Shown here: piece after piece, positions 1 through 9,180 of the stretch
Layout: every line of letters starts with the position of its first letter
Position numbering within the stretch: the stretch's first letter is position 1
NCBI GenBank assembly: GCA_963825335.1
Contig: CAWGSP010000001.1
Span: 1,550,001-1,614,000 of the forward strand
Source of the DNA: Methanobacterium_B sp963825335
GTDB taxonomy: Archaea; Methanobacteriota; Methanobacteria; Methanobacteriales; Methanobacteriaceae
DNA: 64,000 nucleotides
Direction: 5' to 3'
The notes under the pieces: generated by a model
Told to the model about the DNA's origin: nothing
Databases searched by the model: none
The model's input: the letters and a program-made list of their open reading frames with translations, nothing else
Translations under genes and position numbers: made by a program

Positions 1-2
1 CA

Positions 3-170
3 ATAACCGCTCAGATATTACTCTATAGATATCATTATCATTCAAAACTTAAAATAGGTGTTATAAAAAAGAGTGATTTTGAAGCACATGCTTGGTTAGA
101 AATTAATAATGAAATTATTTTAGGGAAATCTGAAGAAAAATACGTACCAATATTAAATTTAGATAACTAA
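3..170 (+). CDS. Lasso peptide biosynthesis B2 protein, C-terminal fragment
   Basis: The frame is open from the window edge and ends at the TAA at 168-170, giving the last 55 residues of a protein whose start lies outside. The visible part reads LYRYHYHSKLKIGV followed by AHAWLEINNEI, which matches the end of the transglutaminase-like (Transglut_core3) B2 leader peptidase of lasso peptide loci; the His of AHAW is the expected catalytic His. In such loci B2 cleaves the leader of the precursor peptide before an asparagine-synthetase-like cyclase closes the ring. An ABC exporter starts 20 bases downstream, which is the usual order. The catalytic Cys, the precursor and the cyclase would be upstream and cannot be seen. 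The family call rests on a short segment plus context. Confidence 0.7.
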   Translation: MTAQILLYRYHYHSKLKIGVIKKSDFEAHAWLEINNEIILGKSEEKYVPILNLDN

Positions 171-190
171 ATATCATAAATAGGGATTTA

Positions 191-2007
191 ATGACTAGAA
201 AAATCGTATCAAATATCAAAAAAAGTTTATTAACCCAGTACACTAAAAATCTCTTCCAATTAATGCCTAAAAAGGTTACTCTAGCCTTATGTTTGATGGT
301 GTTGATAAGTTTAATTCAGGGAATAAGTTTAATACTACTAGTACCATTACTACAACTAGTGGGATTGAATGTGGGACAAGGATCCATAGGCCAGATTGCA
401 GGATTAATCACAATTATTTTCACTACATTAGGATTACAACTAAATTTGGTAAATGTTTTAGTATTATACGTAGCTGTAATAAGTTTCAGTGCTATTTTAA
501 ATCGATACCAAACATTAAGGACATCAGATATTGAATTTCAATTCGCAGCACACCTACGCAAACAACTTTACATAGCCATAACCAATTCAAACTGGCTTTT
601 TTTATCAAAAATGAAGATCATCAAACTTTGCCCATGCCTTAACCAATGAAATAGAAAGAATCAGCATAGGAACCGGCCAATTCTTATTATTAATATCCAG
701 CATAATGATTTTGATAGTCTACATAATTTTCGCCATTAAACTGGCTGGAATAATCACAGGAATAATTTTTATAGTCGGAGTATGTATTCTGTTAATACTA
801 CGAAGAATGGTATCCAAGTCAGAATCGAGCGGTCAAGAAATTACAACAACAACACAGGACTTGTACTCATCTATCTTACAACATCTTGATGGAATGAAAA
901 CCATAAAAAGCTTTGGAATGCAAGAAGATAATATCCAAATATTCTCCAATCAGACTAATCAAGTTGCAAAGAATTATCTAGATAGTATAAAAAGTTATGC
1001 CGATGTTAAATTACTATTTGATATTGGAACAGTTATCGTCCTTGCAATTCTCGTTCTAGTTTTAATTGATGTTGTTAAATTACCCACAGCAAGTTTATTT
1101 TTATTAATTTACCTTTTTGTCATGATGATCCCACAGTTTTCAACAATCCAGCGCAGTTACCAGTACTTCATAAACATGTTACCAGCTTATGACAATGTGA
1201 TGAATATGGAAAAAGAGTGTCTCGAAAATAATGAAATCAAAGAATCTACATCTGAGAGAATAGGACTCAAAAATGCTATCTTCCTAAAAGACATGTCGTT
1301 TTCATATAGGGGTAAAGAATACTTCTCAATGGAAAATTTGAATTTAAAAATAGTTGCTGGTAAAACCACAGCACTAGTCGGACCATCGGGTTCAGGTAAG
1401 AGTACAATAGCAGATTTGGTTATGGGCTTAATTAAACCCGATCGATGGTGAAACAAGAGTTGATGATATCCCAATTTCTAATAACTCTACAGATGCTTGG
1501 AGAAACCAGATTGGCTACGTGGCTCAAGAAACATTCCTATTTAACGAAACAATTCGTTTTAACTTACTATTAGCCCAACCTAAAGCCAACGAAAAAGACA
1601 TTAATGATGCATTGAACTCGGCTTCTGCAAATGAATTTGTATCAAAACTCCCTGAAGGTCTAGATACATTTATTGGAGATCGAGGAGTAAAATTATCTGG
1701 TGGGGAGAGGCAACGACTTGCATTGGCACGAGCATTACTGCGAAAACCTTCATTACTAATATTAGATGAAGCAACAAGTAACATAGATACAGAAAATGAA
1801 AAAAAAATAATAAAAGCAATAGATGAACTCCATGGAGAAACAACTATCTTAATCATAGCACACAGACTATCAACCATAAAAAATGCGGATATGATCTATT
1901 TAGTAGATGAGGGCAAAATTTTAGAATCAGGAACATGGAATGAACTTTTAAATAGAGAAAAAGGATGGTTTAAAGATATTTGTGAGGCACAAGGAATAAA
2001 AAAATAG
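191..2007 (+). pseudogene. ABC exporter (permease-ATPase), two frameshifts
   Basis: A fused membrane-ATPase exporter of about 604 residues is spread over three frames (191-~616, ~617-1443, 1444-2007). Each break is explained by one extra base: an A near 614-617 (restoring KMKSSNFAHALTNEIERIS) and a C near 1443-1444 (restoring IKPDDGETRVDD). Hydrophobic helices fill the first 350 residues; the ATPase shows Walker A GPSGSGKST, signature LSGGERQRLALARA, Walker B LLILDEATS and the switch His in IAHRLST. Its place right after the B2 gene suggests export of a lasso peptide from the cell. All motifs are conserved, so either the disruption is recent or the extra bases are sequence errors. As written it would not give a functional transporter. 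Confidence 0.85.
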
Positions 2008-2053
2008 GATAAATATTAATATACATTTGAGAGATAAACACTATATTTAATAT

Positions 2054-2473
2054 TCAACCATACGTACTTGTTGCATTAATCACTTTCACATCATATCTCA
2101 CTATTTTCTGTATTAGGATCATTAAATTCCACATAAAAATAAGATGCACCATTAGAGGTATTATAGTTGGATCTAGATATGCGCTATTGTTTGTTGCAAC
2201 CACACTACCATTAGCATTATATGCTGTTGAATTAACTATTACATTAAAAGCATCATATGGATTATTATTCACTAAATAACCTTCAATCTCATAATATTCC
2301 GTTCCATTATAACTGTAATTGTCTGCTGTTGCGTTATTTGATAAATATATAGAATTTACTGAAATAAACTTTTCACCAAATGTTCCATTGGTTGCAGTTT
2401 TTGTCGTACAACCCGATATGGAAATTATGGCTGTTAATAATAGTATAATCACAATTATAGATCGTTTAAACAT
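2054..2473 (-). CDS. Small lipoprotein, FxLYD-like
   Basis: This 139-codon frame begins with a lipoprotein signal (MFKRSIIVIILLLTAIISISGC, lipobox ISGC), preceded by AAGGTAAATA as ribosome site. The mature part is a short beta-rich domain with the alternating hydrophobic pattern of FxLYD/DUF3426-type extracellular domains. The stretch between about 2160 and 2095 is odd in the main frame, with several Met and few polar residues. In the neighbouring frame it reads NTSNGASYFYVEFNDPNTE, a far better beta-domain sequence. This implies one missing base near 2160 and one extra base near 2095 that cancel, so the C-terminus returns to frame (YDVKVINA). The gene lies opposite to its neighbours, between the exporter and the nucleotidyltransferase. 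Function unknown; likely anchored outside the cell. Confidence 0.6.
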   Translation of the reverse strand: MFKRSIIVIILLLTAIISISGCTTKTATNGTFGEKFISVNSIYLSNNATADNYSYNGTEYYEIEGYLVNNNPYDAFNVIVNSTAYNANGSVVATNNSAYLDPTIIPLMVHLIFMWNLMILIQKIVRYDVKVINATSTYG

Positions 2474-2653
2474 TATTTACCTTATAACTTTTTGAGATTA
2501 ATTAATGTTTCTACTCTTTATTATCAAGAAGAACCAACTAGATTATAAATAGTTAGCATTCAAATCAATTGTATATTCTTATTAATGAAAATTTATAAAT
2601 ATAGGAATGTTGTGGAAATATTTTCTATTTATCTTCAATAAAACACCCTACAA

Positions 2654-2676
2654 TATGAATACTTTTAATATTCATA
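2654..2676. promoter_or_regulatory. Inverted repeat upstream of the nucleotidyltransferase
   Basis: Perfect 8-base arms TATGAATA and TATTCATA are separated by 7 bases, 60 bases before the start at 2737. It could be an operator or simply AT-rich chance symmetry. Confidence 0.3.
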
Positions 2677-2736
2677 ATTATTAACTTTATTATAACAATT
2701 TTTAAGATAGATCTAATAATCTATTATATCAAATTA

Positions 2737-3909
2737 ATGAGAAATATTATGTACAATATAAATCATTTAAAACTTCACAGTGAGGATAAACTGATGCTTT
2801 GCTGTGCCCGGACAAGTATTGATTCTGAAACAAGAGAGAAAATATTATATTTAATTGATGATGATTTAGATTGGGAATATTTACTTAAAATAGCATTGAC
2901 ACATGGATTAACTCCACTTTTATATTATAATCTTAATTCTATTTGTCCTGAAAAAGTTCCTAAACATATAATAATGGAACTTAAGAACTATTTTAATGCT
3001 AATACCCTTAAAAATCTTTTTATCACAGGGGAATTAATTAAATTAACAGATTTATTTAATTCTTATGGAATAAAAGCTTTTACTTACAAAGGACCCGTAT
3101 TATCTATTTTAGCTTACAATAATTTATCATTGAGAACTTTTAGCGATATAGACATCTTTGTTAACTCAAAAGATATTAAAAAATCCTTTAATTTATTGAA
3201 GAGACATGGTTATAAATCAAAATTACCATTAATGTTAAAAAAGGTTAATAATTATTTAAAATATCACAGAGCACATGTTTTTAATAATGGTAATGTTAAT
3301 ATAGACTTGCAATGGAAACTATCTTTTATATATATTAAATCTGATCTTTTGACAAAGTTTAATTTTGAGAATTTAATTAAAATAAATTTTAATAATTCAG
3401 TTTTTTTTACTCCAAATATAGAATACCAAATTATTATTCTAAGTTTGCATAATGCTAGTCATCTATGGAATTCCTTATCGTTATTAAGCGATTTATATGG
3501 TTTGATCTGTAACAATGAAATAGATTGGGATGTAGTAATGTCTTTAGCTGCTAAAATTGGAATAAAACGTATATTATTGATTAATATTATTTTGTTAAAT
3601 AATTTACTGGGTCTTAAATATCAAAATGAGATAAATTATTATTTTCAGGATAAAAAAGCAGAAAAATTAACTATAAAAATTAATGAGCAACTTTTAAAGC
3701 AGGGTAAAATTAAAAATAATTTTTTAAATAGAGGAATTTTACAATTTCAAATCAGAGAAAATAAACTTTATGGTCTAAGAGATATGTTATATTTGTTGTT
3801 TAATCCTACTGAAGAAGATTATAAAACTGTTTCTTTACCACATTTATTATATAAACTTTATTTTGGTGTACGTTTTATCAATTTAATTAAAAAAATATTT
3901 AAATGTTAA
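2737..3909 (+). CDS. NTP_transf_5 family nucleotidyltransferase
   Basis: This 390-residue soluble protein has the signature of the NTP_transf_5 (PF14907) nucleotidyltransferase fold: YKGPVLSILAY around residue 120, then LRTFSDIDIFV with the paired Asp residues (DID) expected to bind metal, and LLKRHGY after it. Members of this family are repeatedly found in lasso peptide loci and also beside surface-glycan genes; here both neighbours exist, so the substrate is not settled. The start at 2737 has no clear Shine-Dalgarno sequence; a second Met lies 4 codons later. No membrane segment or signal peptide is seen. The family assignment is fairly firm; the link to lasso peptide tailoring is inference from position. 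Confidence 0.75.
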   Translation: MRNIMYNINHLKLHSEDKLMLCCARTSIDSETREKILYLIDDDLDWEYLLKIALTHGLTPLLYYNLNSICPEKVPKHIIMELKNYFNANTLKNLFITGELIKLTDLFNSYGIKAFTYKGPVLSILAYNNLSLRTFSDIDIFVNSKDIKKSFNLLKRHGYKSKLPLMLKKVNNYLKYHRAHVFNNGNVNIDLQWKLSFIYIKSDLLTKFNFENLIKINFNNSVFFTPNIEYQIIILSLHNASHLWNSLSLLSDLYGLICNNEIDWDVVMSLAAKIGIKRILLINIILLNNLLGLKYQNEINYYFQDKKAEKLTIKINEQLLKQGKIKNNFLNRGILQFQIRENKLYGLRDMLYLLFNPTEEDYKTVSLPHLLYKLYFGVRFINLIKKIFKC

Positions 3910-3972
3910 CATTAAATTAATACTATAATTCATTTTGAGATTAATAATAAATTCTAAAATGGAGAAAAACTG

Positions 3973-5175
3973 ATGATGATAACAAATTTGCTAATTTATT
4001 TACTATATGGTTTTACGTTACTTTTATTCTGGCAGTTTGTAGGATATCCCCTATTTATGGCAATATTAATACTTATAAAGAAGAAGAAAGATAAGGATAT
4101 CTCATTTTTACCGTCTATCTCAATTTTAATTCCTACATTTAATGAACAAATTCATATTGAAAATAGAATTATTAATCTTTTCCACTTAGATTATCCAGTT
4201 AATAAATATGAAATAATTGTAGTTGATTCGGGATCCATTGATAATACACCTAAAATAATGGGTGATATTATTAGTAAATTAAAAAGTGATCAACCAAAAA
4301 CGAGGTTAATTACAGAAGAATACCGGAAGGGTAAAGCATCTGCAATAAATTTTGGAAAAAAATATGCTAATTTTGATATAATTCTTGTAACAGATGCTAA
4401 TTCAAAATTTGAAAAAAATGTTCTTAAAGAAATAATGCCTCATTTTAAAGATCCTAAGGTAGGTGCTGTAGGTGGAAGATATTGTGTTGAAAATCTATCT
4501 AACACACTTACACAATCAGAATCTTTTTATTGGGAGTTAGAAAGCATTATGCGATTTGGTGAATCATTAATCGATTCTGCATGCCTTTTCCATGGGGAAA
4601 TAAATGCTTGGCGTAAAAACATCGCAGATGCAGATATTAAATCGCTTTCTGAAGATTTAGATATGTGTATTCAAATCAGAAAAAGAGGATACAAAATCGA
4701 ATATGAACGCAAAGCGATTGTTTATGAACCGTCTGCGACAAATGTAAAGGATCAGATGAAACAAAGGAAAAGGACAGCCATTGGCACTATTCAGAATATA
4801 ATTAAGCATAGAAAATATTTATTTTTTCCAAAAGATTTGTATTCAAGTATCATTTTCCATTCACATAAAACAATGCAAATTATCTCTCCTTTCTTAATTA
4901 TATCTATTATAATTCTAGATTTAGTTATATTTAATGTTGATATCTTTTTTACACATTTAGTAATATCTATGGTGATGTTTTCATTTGGTTTTATATTCCT
5001 TATGAACTTAAAACCTAAATATGCAAATGAAGTTAAAAGATTTTCTTATGTGAGTATTCCAAAAATTGCCTATTACGTAATTCTTAATGAATATTTGTTA
5101 ATTTTAGCATGGAAGGATTTATTATTAGGCAAATATTCTGTACTATGGGATAAAGTTGAATCATCTAGAAATTGA
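3973..5175 (+). CDS. Membrane glycosyltransferase, GT2 (processive type)
   Basis: A 400-residue protein with one N-terminal membrane helix (about residues 5-30), a GT2 domain (about 45-275) and two to three helices near residues 300-350. The GT2 motifs are ISILIPTFNEQ, VTDANSKF (the metal and nucleotide-sugar DxN/DxD position), the acid pair in SLSEDLDMCIQ as catalytic base region, and QMKQRKR standing where processive synthases have QxxRW. The combination suggests polymerisation or transfer of sugars at the inner membrane face. SD GGAG sits 8 bases before ATG 3973. It is the first gene of a run of co-directional glycan genes to 10284, with 33 bases to the next gene. Sugar donor and product cannot be read from sequence. 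Confidence 0.85.
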   Translation: MMITNLLIYLLYGFTLLLFWQFVGYPLFMAILILIKKKKDKDISFLPSISILIPTFNEQIHIENRIINLFHLDYPVNKYEIIVVDSGSIDNTPKIMGDIISKLKSDQPKTRLITEEYRKGKASAINFGKKYANFDIILVTDANSKFEKNVLKEIMPHFKDPKVGAVGGRYCVENLSNTLTQSESFYWELESIMRFGESLIDSACLFHGEINAWRKNIADADIKSLSEDLDMCIQIRKRGYKIEYERKAIVYEPSATNVKDQMKQRKRTAIGTIQNIIKHRKYLFFPKDLYSSIIFHSHKTMQIISPFLIISIIILDLVIFNVDIFFTHLVISMVMFSFGFIFLMNLKPKYANEVKRFSYVSIPKIAYYVILNEYLLILAWKDLLLGKYSVLWDKVESSRN

Positions 5176-5208
5176 TATTAATTTAAGGAAAATAAACAAG
5201 GTGAATAA

Positions 5209-6099
5209 ATGAGTCAAAACAAAGTTTCAATTATACTTCCTACTTATAATAGAGGTTTTATAATAAATAAATGCTTAAAATCTGTAATTTCACAGACTTA
5301 TGATAATTGGGAATTAATAATAGCGGATGATGGTTCAAATGATGAAACTGAAGAAATATGTCAAGAATTTTCTGAATATAATAAAAGCATAACATATTAT
5401 AAAAATTCCCAAAATTTAGGATTACCTGGAAACAGGAATAAAGCAATTACAAAAGCTTCGGGTGAATTCATTTTTTTTATTGAAGACGATATGGTTCTTG
5501 AAGAAGATTGTTTAGAAAATTTAGTAGATACTTATAACTTATTAAGTATTAATGAAGAAAAAATTGGGGCAATTTGCCCTGCATTAATAACACATATTTC
5601 TTATAATACTAATCAAAGAGGTATTTTAAATCATGTAAAAGATTCACGAGATTTTGAACTAGAAAAAATGCCTTGTATAATTGATAATAATACTGGTTTA
5701 ATATACAGAAATTTTTCCCCAAGTTTTGAGAGGATAATAGCTGTTGATGACTGTCATTCATGTTCTTTGTATCCGAAGGCAATTTTTGAAATGATTAAAT
5801 ATCCTGAAAAGGTTTATATTGGGAATTATATAGGTGAGGAATCTGAAATGAACTTGAGATTACGGAAAATGGGCTATAATTTATATTTCCAACCTAAAGC
5901 TATAATGAACCATTTTGTTCAAGAAAGTGGAGGTTGTAGACTTCCAATATACAAATGGTCCTATTATTTTTTAAGGAACCATAGTCTGTTTTTAATAAGA
6001 AATTATGGATATAAGTCTCTGTATATGGAAACTATGTTTGTGTTATATATATCACACACTATTCTAAGTTATTCATTTTCAGTTTTAAAAGGCAAATAA
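5209..6099 (+). CDS. Glycosyltransferase, GT2
   Basis: A 296-residue soluble GT2 enzyme. It starts with VSIILPTYNRG, followed by IADDGSNDET (nucleotide binding Asp) and the metal-binding region FIEDDMVLEED near residue 90; the acceptor half carries GEESEMNLRLRKMGY. It would transfer a single sugar from a nucleotide donor onto a growing surface glycan. A good ribosome site AAGGTGA precedes ATG 5209. The C-terminal tail is hydrophobic and may touch the membrane. It lies between a membrane GT2 and a GT4 enzyme in the same direction and is probably co-transcribed. Donor specificity unknown. Confidence 0.85.
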   Translation: MSQNKVSIILPTYNRGFIINKCLKSVISQTYDNWELIIADDGSNDETEEICQEFSEYNKSITYYKNSQNLGLPGNRNKAITKASGEFIFFIEDDMVLEEDCLENLVDTYNLLSINEEKIGAICPALITHISYNTNQRGILNHVKDSRDFELEKMPCIIDNNTGLIYRNFSPSFERIIAVDDCHSCSLYPKAIFEMIKYPEKVYIGNYIGEESEMNLRLRKMGYNLYFQPKAIMNHFVQESGGCRLPIYKWSYYFLRNHSLFLIRNYGYKSLYMETMFVLYISHTILSYSFSVLKGK

Positions 6100-6128
6100 T
6101 AACTACTCAATTTAAGAGAGGGGAAAAA

Positions 6129-7247
6129 ATTAAAACTAAAATTTGTTTTACTGCACTGGGATCTTATAATTTGCTTACAAACTCTAGCTATGAAGAATTA
6201 GTTGGTGGGGCAGAATTACAATATATTCTGCTTTCAGAGCAATTAAAAAATTATTTTGATGTTTCATTTATTGTTTTTGATCATGGTCAGGACTCTCATA
6301 TACACGTTAATAATATAAATATTTTTAAGGCTTGTAAGATTAAAAATTTTTCTCAAAAAAATTATTTTAAAATACTCATTTCTACTCTCAAAGCTTTAAA
6401 TTATTCAAAAGCAGACATATTTATGTCTAGATCTGGAAGAATATTTCCTGCAATTGTTGCTTTTTATTGTCTTATTAAAAACAAAAAATTCGTTTATTCT
6501 ATAGCATCAGATATGGATGTTGATAAAAATAATTTTGGATATATTGAATTGATTCTGTATAAATTCATTATAAATCGAGCAAATATCATTACTAGTCAAA
6601 CCCAAATCCAAAAAAACCGTTTAAAGAATAATTTTGGTAAGGATTCATATATAATGAAAAACGTATATCCTTTAACAAATAAAAAACCTCAAAATAATTT
6701 AGAAAAAATAACTATATTATGGGTTTCTACAATAAAAAAAGGATGGAAAAATCCAGAATTGTATCTAGAATTAGCTAAGCAAATTCCAAATAGTGATTTT
6801 GTTATGATAGGTGGCCCATCCAATGACGATCTGGATTATTATGAAAAAATTAAAAGAAAAGCAAAAGTTATATCTAATTTAGAATTTAAAGGTTATATAC
6901 CATACAACAAAATAGGATATTATTTCTCAAATGCGTCAATTTTTGTAAATACCTCTACTGTTGAAGGATTTCCTAACACGTTTTTACAAGCATGGGAATC
7001 ATATACTCCTGTAGTTAGTTTATATATAGATCCAGATGAAGTAATATGTAAAAATAATCTTGGATTTCATTCTGAAGAATTTGATAGAATGGTTAAAGAT
7101 ATAAAAATATTGATTAACAATCACGAACTCAGAAATCAAATGGCTAAAAACGGCAGAAAATTCATTGAAAAGGAGCATAATATAAACAACATAAGTTACA
7201 AATATTTAAAACTACTAACTTCTCTAATTACCAAAAATCAGGGATAA
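6129..7247 (+). CDS. Glycosyltransferase, GT4, apparent ATT start
   Basis: The frame from 6129 gives 372 residues of a GT-B fold, group 1 enzyme. From the ATT at 6129 the protein begins (M)KTKICFTALGSY and continues to EELVGGAELQ, the normal N-terminal beta strand and glycine loop of the family; starting at the later TTG at 6171 would remove that strand. The Shine-Dalgarno GAGGGG at 6118-6123 is 5 bases before the ATT, and no ATG/GTG/TTG lies closer. The C-terminal donor domain has TILWVSTIKKGWKNPE and the acid motif NTSTVEGFPNTFLQAWE (family E-x7-E). It should extend a surface glycan. It ends 10 bases before the next gene. Confidence 0.85.
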   Translation: MKTKICFTALGSYNLLTNSSYEELVGGAELQYILLSEQLKNYFDVSFIVFDHGQDSHIHVNNINIFKACKIKNFSQKNYFKILISTLKALNYSKADIFMSRSGRIFPAIVAFYCLIKNKKFVYSIASDMDVDKNNFGYIELILYKFIINRANIITSQTQIQKNRLKNNFGKDSYIMKNVYPLTNKKPQNNLEKITILWVSTIKKGWKNPELYLELAKQIPNSDFVMIGGPSNDDLDYYEKIKRKAKVISNLEFKGYIPYNKIGYYFSNASIFVNTSTVEGFPNTFLQAWESYTPVVSLYIDPDEVICKNNLGFHSEEFDRMVKDIKILINNHELRNQMAKNGRKFIEKEHNINNISYKYLKLLTSLITKNQG

Positions 7248-7257
7248 ACGTGAAATA

Positions 7258-9087
7258 ATGAGTTCAAATTATTATATTCGTAAAGTATTCAATAAAATTG
7301 ATATAATATTAGCTTATACATTGCTGATAATGGGTCTAATTTTTAGTTCATTCCAACTTCTAAGAAATTCTAGTCCATCTATACCCATATTTTTTATTAT
7401 CTTTTCAATTTTATATATAAAATTTAGAAACGAGATAAACGAAAGTAACATTCATTTAAATTTTAAGAATTACAAATTAAATGAAATATTTTTTATAATT
7501 TGTTTTATTTCATTTATATGGATACTTTTCAAATTTAATTACCCATTTCCGTTAGTTAACTTACTACTCTTAGCAACTTTAATTGCCCTATCGATTTTAA
7601 TTTCTATATTTACAAAATCTAACAATGCTTGGATACTCCTAATGAAAATTACTTTATTAACTGTATTAATTAGAGCAAGTATATTTTATGCTTTTCCCAT
7701 AGCTTATGGTGTAGATCCTACATTTCATATAGTCTTTGCACAAAATATAGCAAATTCAGGCCATTTACCTTTAACAGAACAAAGTTATTCATATTATCCT
7801 TTATATCACATTTTATTAGCTTCATTAAATGAGTTAACTAGCCTGTCGTTTTATAATATATCCTTTATATTGGGCATAATACAGCTTATTGTTATTTTCC
7901 CAGTAATATTCTTAATAGGTAAAAAAGTTTGTAATGAAGAAATAGCATTGTTATCCACTTTCATTTACGGAACTGCAGGATCAGTAATAATGGGTTACTT
8001 AATTCCTAACATGTTTGGATTAGCTATTTTCGCATTGTTATTCTATATAATATTTAATCAAAGGAATATCATTTTTGCAATACTATTCCTTATATGTTCA
8101 GTATCCCTAATCCTAATACACCCTTATCCTGCAATCAACCTTATGCTTCTAATGATAACATTATATATCACTATTAAATTTATGGATTATTTACAAATTG
8201 ATTATTCATATAAATCTATTTATATAAAATTTGAGTCTATATTAATAGTTGTTATCTTATTTCTTACGAATGCACTCGTATGGGGATACAACCCCTTTCT
8301 TAGAGATGCAATATTAAACTCTTTTTCACAAGAAAACTCATTTGATCTAACATCATCAATAGCTAATTTATCATTTGCAAACGTTTATAATGATTTAAAC
8401 TATGTTTTTTTAGGGTTTGCAATTTTTTCTTCTTTATATTGGATTAGTGCCAAAAAAAGAGATGGAAACAAAATATTTTTAGGATTTTTAGCATTGGTTA
8501 TGATTGGCACATACCTATCAATATATGCATTAAATATATCATTCATACCATTACCATACAGAATGTATCCATTTTTATTTATTCCCATATCCATACTAGC
8601 TGCACAATCAATTTTTTATATTCATAATATAATAAAGAACAGAATCTCAAATGAAAAAAACATAACAATTGTCATAATAATCCTACTTACATCTATGTCT
8701 TTTATTTCATTTACATCGGTTAATGTTTTTCCTGATTTTGGATTGTATTCAGGTGATTTAGGTTATAGATCTTCTCTTACTACTTCCGAGGTGGCAGTTT
8801 TGCCTTTTTTAGCAAATTTTTCAAATCTAAATGCTAATTATGATCAGTATTATAGGCAATATATATTGAATTCAAATGCAACTAGTCCTTATCCAAATAA
8901 TAACATTCAAAAAGACAATATAATTGTTTTAAGAGAATATTTCCTACAGAACTCTTATCTCAGAAGTTTATCAAATTTTCCTAAGATAAGTGGTACGATA
9001 TCTCAAAGTAAATACGAATCTGTCGAAGGAATCGGCAACTGGAGCACAATATATGATGATGGGCATGTATGGGTTTATAAAAAATGA
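7258..9087 (+). CDS. Polytopic membrane protein, GT-C-like
   Basis: A 609-residue protein with about 12 hydrophobic helices over the first 470 residues and a hydrophilic C-terminal domain of about 120 residues. After the first few helices a loop reads AYGVDPTFHIVFAQNIANSG; an Asp in the first outer loop is the hallmark of GT-C enzymes that use lipid-linked sugars, so GVDPTFH may be the catalytic loop. The tail could face the outside. Position between two GT4 genes supports a role in glycan polymerisation or protein glycosylation. I do not recognise a named family with certainty. ATG 7258 follows the previous stop by 10 bases, so translation is probably coupled. Confidence 0.6.
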   Translation: MSSNYYIRKVFNKIDIILAYTLLIMGLIFSSFQLLRNSSPSIPIFFIIFSILYIKFRNEINESNIHLNFKNYKLNEIFFIICFISFIWILFKFNYPFPLVNLLLLATLIALSILISIFTKSNNAWILLMKITLLTVLIRASIFYAFPIAYGVDPTFHIVFAQNIANSGHLPLTEQSYSYYPLYHILLASLNELTSLSFYNISFILGIIQLIVIFPVIFLIGKKVCNEEIALLSTFIYGTAGSVIMGYLIPNMFGLAIFALLFYIIFNQRNIIFAILFLICSVSLILIHPYPAINLMLLMITLYITIKFMDYLQIDYSYKSIYIKFESILIVVILFLTNALVWGYNPFLRDAILNSFSQENSFDLTSSIANLSFANVYNDLNYVFLGFAIFSSLYWISAKKRDGNKIFLGFLALVMIGTYLSIYALNISFIPLPYRMYPFLFIPISILAAQSIFYIHNIIKNRISNEKNITIVIIILLTSMSFISFTSVNVFPDFGLYSGDLGYRSSLTTSEVAVLPFLANFSNLNANYDQYYRQYILNSNATSPYPNNNIQKDNIIVLREYFLQNSYLRSLSNFPKISGTISQSKYESVEGIGNWSTIYDDGHVWVYKK

Positions 9088-9180
9088 TATTAATCATTTA
9101 AAATTATAGTAAAAAATTATAATTTAAACATTTTCAAATATCATTATTATATTTTTAAAAAGAATGTGAGGGGTGCTCAT

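Noticed and set aside
614..1444. Programmed frameshifting in the exporter gene
   Set aside because: No slippery heptamer or downstream structure is visible, and two independent sites would be needed; decay or sequence error is simpler.
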